Source: Steinernema hermaphroditum
Taxonomy: Eukaryota; Nematoda; Chromadorea; Rhabditida; Steinernematidae
DNA length: 18,523 nt
Direction of reading: 5' to 3'
NCBI GenBank assembly: GCA_030435675.1
Contig: JAUCMV010000046.1
Span: forward strand, 1 to 18,523
In this document: positions 9,903 to 18,523 of the stretch, in pieces
Layout: every line of letters starts with the position of its first letter
Position numbering within the stretch: position 1 is the first letter of the stretch
Made by a program: the position numbers and the translations under genes
Notes under the pieces: generated by a model
Databases searched by the model: none
What the model was told of the DNA's origin: nothing
What the model saw: the letters and a program-made list of their open reading frames with translations, nothing else

Positions 9903-10594
9903 TATCTTGTAGAACTGCACGAGCCTGATCGAACGCGCCTACTCTCGTTGGATTTACTGTGGACTATCTTAGTTTCCTGCAAAACTTTCGATTCGAGACA
10001 GATAGGACCTTGTTCATACAAAGAGTTCTGCATCTGACCCTCCTGCTCCAAAGTACCATAGCATTTTTATGATTCTATCTTGTAGAACTGCACGAGCCTG
10101 ATCGAACGCGCCTATTCCCGTTGGGATTACTGTGGACTATCTTAGTTTCCTGCAAAACTTTCGATTCGAGACAGATAGGACCTTGTTCATACAAAGAGTT
10201 CTGCATCTGACCCTCCTGCTCCAAAGTACCATAGCATTTTTATGATTCTATCTTGTAGAACTGCACGAGCCTGATCGAACGCGCCTACTCTCGTTGGATT
10301 TACTGTGGACTATCTTAGTTTCCTGCAAAACTTTCGATTCGAGACAGATAGGACCTTGTTCATACAAAGAGTTCTGCATCTGACCCTCCTGCTCCAAAGT
10401 ACCATAGCATTTTTATGATTCTATCTTGTAGAACTGCACGAGCCTGATCGAACGCGCCTATTCCCGTTGGGATTACTGTGGACTATCTTAGTTTCCTGCA
10501 AAACTTTCGATTCGAGACAGATAGGACCTTGTTCATACAAAGAGTTCTGCATCTGACCCTCCTGCTCCAAAGTACCATAGCATTTTTATGACTG
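9903..10594. repeat. Dimeric higher-order unit (346 bp), two copies
   Basis: 9903-10248 and 10249-10594 each contain an L monomer with 'actctcgttgga' followed by an L monomer with 'attcccgttggga', all with 'ataggacc' and 'cgattc'. By eye the copies agree except at the last few bases (gattc versus gactg). It is a local two-monomer amplification. Confidence 0.82.
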
Positions 10595-12312
10595 GATCTT
10601 GTAGAACTGCACGAGCCTGATCGAACGCGCCTACTCTCGTTGGATTTACTGTGGACTATCTTAGTTTCTTGCAAAACTTTCAATTCGAGACAGCAGGGCC
10701 CTTGCTCATACAAAGAGTTATGCATCTGACCCCTCCGCTCCAATTTTTATGATTGGATCTTGTAGAACTGCACGAGCCTGATCGAACGCGCCTACTCTCG
10801 TTGGATTTACTGTGGACTATCTTAGTTTCCTGCAAAACTTTCGATTCGAGACAGATAGGACCTTGTTCATACAAAGAGTTCTGCATCTGACCCTCCTGCT
10901 CCAAAGTACCATAGCATTTTTATGACTGGATCTTGTAGAACTGCACGAGCCTGATCGAACGCGCCTATTCCCGTTGGGATTACTGTGGACTATCTTAGTT
11001 TCCTGCAAAACTTTCGATTCGAGACAGATAGGGCCTTGTTCATACAAAGAGTTCTGCATCTGACCCTCCTGCTCCAAAGTACCATAGCATTTTTATGATT
11101 CTATCTTGTAGAACTGCACGAGCCTGATCGAACGCGCCTACTCTCGTTGGATTTACTGTGGACTATCTTAGTTTCCTGCAAAACTTTCGATTCGAGACAG
11201 ATAGGGCCTTGTTCATACAAAGAGTTCTGCATCTGACCCTCCTGCTCCAAAGTACCATAGCATTTTTATGATTCTATCTTGTAGAACTGCACGAGCCTGA
11301 TCGAACGCGCCTACTCTCGTTGGATTTACTGTGGACTATCTTAGTTTCCTGCAAAACTTTCAATTCGAGACAGCAGGGCCCTTGCTCACACCAAGAGCTC
11401 TGCATCTGACCCTCCTGCTCCAAAGTACCATAGCATTTTTATGACTGGATCTTGTAGAACTGCACGAGCCTGATCGAACGCGCCTACTCTCGTTGGATTT
11501 ACTGTGGACTATCTTAGTTTCCTGCAAAACTTTCAATTCGAGACAGATAGGGCCTTGTTCATACAAAGAGTTCTGCATCTGACCCTCCTGCTCGAAAGTA
11601 CCATAGCATTTTTATGATTCTATCTTGTAGAACTGCACGAGCCTGATCGAACGCGCCTACTCTCGTTGGATTTACTGTGGACTATCTTAGTTTCCTGCAA
11701 AACTTTCGATTCGAGACAGATAGGGCCTTGTTCATACAAAGAGTTCTGCATCTGACCCTCCTGCTCCAAAGTACCATAGCATTTTTATGACTGGATCTTG
11801 TAGAACTGCACGAGCCTGATCGAACGCGCCTACTCTCGTTGGATTTACTGTGGACTATCTTAGTTTCCTGCAAAACTTTCAATTCGAGACAGCAGGGCCC
11901 TTGCTCACACCAAGAGCTCTGCATCTGACCCTCCTGCTCCAAAGTACCATAGCATTTTTATGATTCTATCTTGTAGAACTGCACGAGCCTGATCGAACGC
12001 GCCTACTCTCGTTGGATTTACTGTGGACTATCTTAGTTTCCTGCAAAACTTTCAATTCGAGACAGCAGGGCCCTTGCTCACACCAAGAGCTCTGCATCTG
12101 ACCCTCCTGCTCCAAAGTACCATAGCATTTTTATGATTCTATCTTGTAGAACTGCACGAGCCTGATCGAACGCGCCTACTCTCGTTGGATTTACTGTGGA
12201 CTATCTTAGTTTCCTGCAAAACTTTCAATTCGAGACAGCAGGGCCCTTGCTCACACCAAGAGCTCTGCATCTGACCCTCCTGCTCCAAAGTACCATAGCA
12301 TTTTTATGATTC

Positions 12313-12819
12313 TATCTTGTAGAACTGCACGAGCCTGATCGAACGCGCCTACTCTCGTTGGATTTACTGTGGACTATCTTAGTTTCCTGCAAAACTTTCG
12401 ATTCGAGACAGATAGGGCCTTGTTCATACAAAGAGTTCTGCATCTGACCCTCCTGCTCCAAACTACTATAGCATTTTTATGACTGGATCTTGTAGAACTG
12501 CACGAGCCTGATCGAACGCGCCTACTCTCGTTGGATTTACTGTGGACTATCTTAGTTTCTTGCAAAACTTTCAATTCGAGACAGCAGGGCCCTTGCTCAT
12601 ACAAAGAGTTATGCATCTGACCCCTCCGCTCCAATTTTTATGATTGGATCTTGTAGAACTGCACGAGCCTGATCGAACGCGCCTATTCCCGTTGGGATTA
12701 CTGTGGACTATCTTAGTTTCCTGCAAAACTTTCGATTCGAGACAGATAGGACCTTGTTCATACAAAGAGTTCTGCATCTGACCCTCCTGCTCCAAAGTAC
12801 CATAGCATTTTTATGACTG
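12313..12819. repeat. Recurring three-monomer cassette, copy 2
   Basis: The same L ('aaactactatag'), S ('tttcttgc' at 12560) and L ('ataggacc') trio as at 9223, with 'attcccgttggga' in the third monomer. It directly follows a tandem C triplet. Confidence 0.8.
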
Positions 12820-13511
12820 GATCTTGTAGAACTGCACGAGCCTGATCGAACGCGCCTACTCTCGTTGGATTTACTGTGGACTATCTTAGTTTCCTGCAAA
12901 ACTTTCGATTCGAGACAGATAGGGCCTTGTTCATACAAAGAGTTCTGCATCTGACCCTCCTGCTCCAAAGTACCATAGCATTTTTATGATTCTATCTTGT
13001 AGAACTGCACGAGCCTGATCGAACGCGCCTACTCTCGTTGGATTTACTGTGGACTATCTTAGTTTCCTGCAAAACTTTCAATTCGAGACAGCAGGGCCCT
13101 TGCTCACACCAAGAGCTCTGCATCTGACCCTCCTGCTCCAAAGTACCATAGCATTTTTATGATTCTATCTTGTAGAACTGCACGAGCCTGATCGAACGCG
13201 CCTACTCTCGTTGGATTTACTGTGGACTATCTTAGTTTCCTGCAAAACTTTCGATTCGAGACAGATAGGGCCTTGTTCATACAAAGAGTTCTGCATCTGA
13301 CCCTCCTGCTCCAAAGTACCATAGCATTTTTATGATTCTATCTTGTAGAACTGCACGAGCCTGATCGAACGCGCCTACTCTCGTTGGATTTACTGTGGAC
13401 TATCTTAGTTTCCTGCAAAACTTTCAATTCGAGACAGCAGGGCCCTTGCTCACACCAAGAGCTCTGCATCTGACCCTCCTGCTCCAAAGTACCATAGCAT
13501 TTTTATGATTC

Positions 13512-14020
13512 TATCTTGTAGAACTGCACGAGCCTGATCGAACGCGCCTACTCTCGTTGGATTTACTGTGGACTATCTTAGTTTCCTGCAAAACTTTCGA
13601 TTCGAGACAGATAGGGCCTTGTTCATACAAAGAGTTCTGCATCTGACCCTCCTGCTCCAAACTACTATAGCATTTTTATGACTGGATCTTGTAGAACTGC
13701 ACGAGCCTGATCGAACGCGCCTACTCTCGTTGGATTTACTGTGGACTATCTTAGTTTCTTGCAAAACTTTCAATTCGAGACAGCAGGGCCCTTGCTCATA
13801 CAAAGAGTTATGCATCTGACCCCTCCGCTCCAATATTTTTATGATTGGATCTTGTAGAACTGCACGAGCCTGATCGAACGCGCCTATTCCCGTTGGGATT
13901 ACTGTGGACTATCTTAGTTTCCTGCAAAACTTTCGATTCGAGACAGATAGGACCTTGTTCATACAAAGAGTTCTGCATCTGACCCTCCTGCTCCAAAGTA
14001 CCATAGCATTTTTATGACTG
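13512..14020. repeat. Recurring three-monomer cassette, copy 3
   Basis: The same trio as copy 2, 1199 bp further on, but its S monomer (13685-13847) is 163 bp because of two extra bases (aatatttttatg instead of aatttttatg). Total length is 509 bp. Confidence 0.8.
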
Positions 14021-14193
14021 GATCTTGTAGAACTGCACGAGCCTGATCGAACGCGCCTACTCTCGTTGGATTTACTGTGGACTATCTTAGTTTCCTGCAA
14101 AACTTTCAATTCGAGACAGATAGGGCCTTGTTCATACAAAGAGTTCTGCATCTGACCCTCCTGCTCCAAAGTACCATAGCATTTTTATGACTG

Positions 14194-15753
14194 GATCTTG
14201 TAGAACTGCACGAGCCTGATCGAACGCGCCTACTCTCGTTGGATTTACTGTGGACTATCTTAGTTTCCTGCAAAACTTTCAATTCGAGACAGATAGGGCC
14301 CTTGTTCATACAAAGAGTTCTGCATCTGACCCTCCTGCTCCAAAGTACCATAGCATTTTTATGATTCTATCTTGTAGAACTGCACGAGCCTGATCGAACG
14401 CGCCTACTCTCGTTGGATTTACTGTGGACTATCTTAGTTTCCTGCAAAACTTTCGATTCGAGACAGATAGGGCCTTGTTCATACAAAGAGTTCTGCATCT
14501 GACCCTCCTGCTCCAAAGTACCATAGCATTTTTATGATTCTATCTTGTAGAACTGCACGAGCCTGATCGAACGCGCCTACTCTCGTTGGATTTACTGTGG
14601 ACTATCTTAGTTTCCTGCAAAACTTTCAATTCGAGACAGCAGGGCCCTTGCTCACACCAAGAGCTCTGCATCTGACCCTCCTGCTCCAAAGTACCATAGC
14701 ATTTTTATGATTCTATCTTGTAGAACTGCACGAGCCTGATCGAACGCGCCTACTCTCGTTGGATTTACTGTGGACTATCTTAGTTTCCTGCAAAACTTTC
14801 AATTCGAGACAGATAGGGCCCTTGTTCATACAAAGAGTTCTGCATCTGACCCTCCTGCTCCAAAGTACCATAGCATTTTTATGACTGGATCTTGTAGAAC
14901 TGCACGAGCCTGATCGAACGCGCCTACTCTCGTTGGATTTACTGTGGACTATCTTAGTTTCCTGCAAAACTTTCAATTCGAGACAGCAGGGCCCTTGCTC
15001 ACACAAAGAGTTCTGCATCTGACCCTCCTGCTCCAAAGTACCATAGCATTTTTATGATTCGATCTTGTAGAACTGCACGAGCCTGATCGAACGCGCCTAC
15101 TCTCGTTGGATTTACTGTGGACTATCTTAGTTTCCTGCAAAACTTTCGATTCGAGACAGATAGGGCCTTGTTCATACAAAGAGTTCTGCATCTGACCCTC
15201 CTGCTCCAAAGTACCATAGCATTTTTATGATTCGATCTTGTAGAACTGCACGAGCCTGATCGAACGCGCCTACTCTCGTTGGATTTACTGTGGACTATCT
15301 TAGTTTCCTGCAAAACTTTCAATTCGAGACAGCAGGGCCCTTGCTCACACCAAGAGCTCTGCATCTGACCCTCCTGCTCCAAAGTACCATAGCATTTTTA
15401 TGACTGGATCTTGTAGAACTGCACGAGCCTGATCGAACGCGCCTACTCTCGTTGGATTTACTGTGGACTATCTTAGTTTCCTGCAAAACTTTCAATTCGA
15501 GACAGCAGGGCCCTTGCTCACACCAAGAGCTCTGCATCTGACCCTCCTGCTCCAAAGTACCATAGCATTTTTATGATTCTATCTTGTAGAACTGCACGAG
15601 CCTGATCGAACGCGCCTACTCTCGTTGGATTTACTGTGGACTATCTTAGTTTCCTGCAAAACTTTCGATTCGAGACAGATAGGGCCCTTGTTCATACAAA
15701 GAGTTCTGCATCTGACCCTCCTGCTCCAAAGTACCATAGCATTTTTATGATTC
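14194..15753. repeat. Block with 174-bp L monomers
   Basis: The only three 174-bp monomers of the window are here (14194-14367, 14714-14887, 15580-15753). Each is an L unit with one extra C, giving 'gatagggcccttgttcat', which joins an L left part to the C/S-style GGGCCC. They are spaced 520 and 866 bp apart, so they probably descend from one event and spread by local exchange. The block also holds the L/C mosaic at 14888 and two units that begin after 'gattcgatc' (15061, 15234). Confidence 0.78.
14888..15060. repeat. Mosaic monomer, C left part and L right part
   Basis: Reads 'cagggcccttgctcacac' as in C units and then 'aaagagttctgcat' as in L units, with the switch within a few bases of 15005. 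All other C units continue 'caccaagagctctgcat' there (the 8531 unit has one G-to-A change). This is a direct product of exchange between classes. Confidence 0.82.
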
Positions 15754-16260
15754 TATCTTGTAGAACTGCACGAGCCTGATCGAACGCGCCTACTCTCGTT
15801 GGATTTACTGTGGACTATCTTAGTTTCCTGCAAAACTTTCGATTCGAGACAGATAGGGCCTTGTTCATACAAAGAGTTCTGCATCTGACCCTCCTGCTCC
15901 AAACTACTATAGCATTTTTATGACTGGATCTTGTAGAACTGCACGAGCCTGATCGAACGCGCCTACTCTCGTTGGATTTACTGTGGACTATCTTAGTTTC
16001 TTGCAAAACTTTCAATTCGAGACAGCAGGGCCCTTGCTCATACAAAGAGTTATGCATCTGACCCCTCCGCTCCGATTTTTATGATTGGATCTTGTAGAAC
16101 TGCACGAGCCTGATCGAACGCGCCTATTCCCGTTGGGATTACTGTGGACTATCTTAGTTTCCTGCAAAACTTTCGATTCGAGACAGATAGGACCTTGTTC
16201 ATACAAAGAGTTCTGCATCTGACCCTCCTGCTCCAAAGTACCATAGCATTTTTATGACTG
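15754..16260. repeat. Recurring three-monomer cassette, copy 4
   Basis: The same trio as copies 2 and 3. Its S monomer has T at 16001 like the others and a private A-to-G change at 16074 (ctccgattttt). Confidence 0.8.
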
Positions 16261-17298
16261 GATCTTGTAGAACTGCACGAGCCTGATCGAACGCGCCTAC
16301 TCTCGTTGGATTTACTGTGGACTATCTTAGTTTCCTGCAAAACTTTCAATTCGAGACAGATAGGGCCTTGTTCATACAAAGAGTTCTGCATCTGACCCTC
16401 CTGCTCCAAAGTACCATAGCATTTTTATGACTGGATCTTGTAGAACTGCACGAGCCTGATCGAACGCGCCTACTCTCGTTGGATTTACTGTGGACTATCT
16501 TAGTTTCCTGCAAAACTTTCAATTCGAGACAGCAGGGCCCTTGCTCACACCAAGAGCTCTGCATCTGACCCTCCTGCTCCAAAGTACCATAGCATTTTTA
16601 TGACTGGATCTTGTAGAACTGCACGAGCCTGATCGAACGCGCCTACTCTCGTTGGATTTACTGTGGACTATCTTAGTTTCCTGCAAAACTTTCGATTCGA
16701 GACAGATAGGGCCTTGTTCATACAAAGAGTTCTGCATCTGACCCTCCTGCTCCAAAGTACCATAGCATTTTTATGATTCTATCTTGTAGAACTGCACGAG
16801 CCTGATCGAACGCGCCTACTCTCGTTGGATTTACTGTGGACTATCTTAGTTTCCTGCAAAACTTTCGATTCGAGACAGATAGGGCCTTGTTCATACAAAG
16901 AGTTCTGCATCTGACCCTCCTGCTCCAAACTACTATAGCATTTTTATGACTGGATCTTGTAGAACTGCACGAGCCTGATCGAACGCGCCTACTCTCGTTG
17001 GATTTACTGTGGACTATCTTAGTTTCCTGCAAAACTTTCGATTCGAGACAGATAGGGCCTTGTTCATACAAAGAGTTCTGCATCTGACCCTCCTGCTCCA
17101 AACTACTATAGCATTTTTATGACTGGATCTTGTAGAACTGCACGAGCCTGATCGAACGCGCCTACTCTCGTTGGATTTACTGTGGACTATCTTAGTTTCC
17201 TGCAAAACTTTCGATTCGAGACAGATAGGGCCTTGTTCATACAAAGAGTTCTGCATCTGACCCTCCTGCTCCAAAGTACCATAGCATTTTTATGACTG

Positions 17299-17460
17299 GA
17301 TCTTGTAGAACTGCACGAGCCTGATCGAACGCGCCTACTCTCGTTGGGTTTACTGTGGACTATCTTAGTTTCCTGCAAAACTTTCAATTCGAGACAGCAG
17401 GGCCCTTGCTCATACAAAGAGTTATGCATCTGACCCCTCCGCTCCATATTTTTATGATTG
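17299..17460. repeat. 162-bp S monomer variant
   Basis: S class with one extra base (ctccatatttttatg) and 'gttgggtttactg' in place of 'gttggatttactg'. The last complete S unit of the window (18326-18486) shares the 'gggttt' variant but has the normal 161 bp, so these two S units are close relatives distinct from the 'tttcttgc' S units at 9396-16087. Confidence 0.8.
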
Positions 17461-18523
17461 GATCTTGTAGAACTGCACGAGCCTGATCGAACGCGCCTAT
17501 TCCCGTTGGGATTACTGTGGACTATCTTAGTTTCCTGCAAAACTTTCGATTCGAGACAGATAGGACCTTGTTCATACAAAGAGTTCTGCATCTGACCCTC
17601 CTGCTCCAAAGTACCATAGCATTTTTATGATTGGATCTTGTAGAACTGCACGAGCCTGATCGAACGCGCCTACTCTCGTTGGATTTCCTGTGGACTACCT
17701 TAGTTTCCTGCAAAACTTTCAATTCGAGACAGATAGAGCCTTGTTCATACAAAGAGTTCTGCATCTGACCCTCCTGCTCCAAAGTACCATAGCATTTTTA
17801 TGATTCTATCTTGTAGAACTGCACGAGCCTGATCGAACGCGCCTACTCTCGTTGGATTTCCTGTGGACTACCTTAGTTTCCTGCAAAACTTTCAATTCGA
17901 GACAGATAGGGCCTTGTTCATACAAAGAGTTCTGCATCTGACCCTCCTGCTCCAAACTACTATAGCATTTTTATGACTGGATCTTGTAGAACTGCACGAG
18001 CCTGATCGAACGCGCCTACTCTCGTTGGATTTACTGTGGACTATCTTAGTTTCCTGCAAAACTTTCGATTCGAGACAGATAGGGCCTTGTTCATACAAAG
18101 AGTTCTGCATCTGACCCTCCTGCTCCAAAGTACCATAGCATTTTTATGATTCTATCTTGTAGAACTGCACGAGCCTGATCGAACGCGCCTACTCTCGTTG
18201 GATTTACTGTGGACTATCTTAGTTTCCTGCAAAACTTTCGATTCGAGACAGATAGGGCCTTGTTCATACAAAGAGTTCTGCATCTGACCCTCCTGCTCCA
18301 AAGTACCATAGCATTTTTATGACTGGATCTTGTAGAACTGCACGAGCCTGATCGAACGCGCCTACTCTCGTTGGGTTTACTGTGGACTATCTTAGTTTCC
18401 TGCAAAACTTCCAATTCGAGACAGCAGGGCCCTTGCTCATACAAAGAGTTATGCATCTGACCCCTCCGCTCCAATTTTTATGATTGGATCTTGTAGAACT
18501 GCACGAGCCTGATCGAACGCGCC

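Larger units (their letters stand above)
2935..18523. repeat. Satellite array, right segment
   Basis: An unbroken run of 90 complete monomers (first start 3043, last 18326) between a truncated first monomer (2935-3042) and a partial last one (18487-18523). Lengths: 76 of 173 bp, 3 of 174, 9 of 161, 1 of 162 and 1 of 163, which sums exactly to the span. S-type starts are 3216, 3896, 5268, 6121, 9396, 10595, 12486, 13685, 15927, 17299 and 18326. C-type starts are 7147, 7320, 7493, 8012, 8185, 8531, 9050, 11275, 11794, 11967, 12140, 12993, 13339, 14541, 15234, 15407 and 16434. The others are L type apart from one L/C mosaic at 14888. I found no gene, promoter or mobile element within this stretch; the short open frames on both strands recur with the monomer and do not stay in one frame from unit to unit. 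Confidence 0.97.

Noticed and set aside
55..18474. Dozens of open frames of 62-140 codons on the minus strand, many beginning with the same peptide, and about eight similar plus-strand frames of 79 codons
   Set aside because: They recur once per satellite monomer and overlap each other. Both 173 and 161 leave remainder 2 on division by 3, so the frame shifts at each unit. There is no sign of coding constraint, promoter or known domain.
2935..18523. CRISPR-like array
   Set aside because: The whole 173-bp unit repeats, with no alternation of short repeats and unique spacers, and the neighbouring retroelement is from an animal.
38..18523. CENP-B box in the monomer (tctcgttgga resembles the first 10 bases of the mammalian box)
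   Set aside because: Nine of ten bases match in the first half, but the CGGG of the second half is absent in all forms, and the 'attcccgttggga' form fails on the reverse strand too.
80..18523. RNA polymerase III B box (tttcgattcgag), which would suggest a tRNA-derived SINE origin
   Set aside because: The match is close to the core but the leading G is missing, half the monomers read caattc, and no A box lies at a suitable distance upstream.

Overview
The window is almost entirely a tandem satellite DNA array, interrupted once by a broken LTR retrotransposon. I see no host gene, RNA gene, CRISPR array or bacterial feature. The retrotransposon is of the BEL/Pao class: it has a DUF1759-type Gag and a primer binding site complementary to the 3' end of metazoan tRNA-Gly. 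BEL/Pao elements are restricted to animals, so the DNA is from an animal, most likely an insect or other arthropod. The species cannot be told from the sequence, and I do not recognise the satellite family.

Layout. Positions 1-1527 hold satellite monomers (window start is inside a monomer). Positions 1528-2934 hold a minus-strand BEL/Pao fragment with a 5' LTR (2714-2934), tRNA-Gly PBS (2700-2712), short leader and the first 356 codons of gag; protease, reverse transcriptase, RNase H, integrase and the 3' LTR are missing. Positions 2935-18523 hold the rest of the array. Setting the monomer start at the 'gatcttgtagaac' motif (first base g or t), I count 98 complete monomers and 4 partial ones. 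They come in two lengths, 173 bp and 161 bp, that differ by one 12-bp deletion, with three sequence classes: L (173 bp), C (173 bp, with GGGCCC and GAGCTC palindromes) and S (161 bp). Rare 162, 163 and 174 bp variants account exactly for the remaining length.

Higher-order structure. S monomers punctuate the array at irregular intervals (334 to 3275 bp), always one S plus a whole number of 173-bp units. The left part, to about 6973, has no C monomers and carries its own variants, including an 853-bp five-monomer unit repeated in tandem (5268-6973). The right part, from 7147, has C monomers, runs of identical C units, a dimeric unit (9903-10594) and a recurring cassette of about 507 bp (four copies). 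Many monomers are mosaics of the classes, which points to ongoing unequal exchange and gene conversion.

The short open frames that recur in nearly every monomer on the minus strand are by-products of the repeat: neither 173 nor 161 is a multiple of 3 and no frame is conserved across units. The only real protein-coding sequence is the truncated gag. All comparisons between monomers were made by eye.
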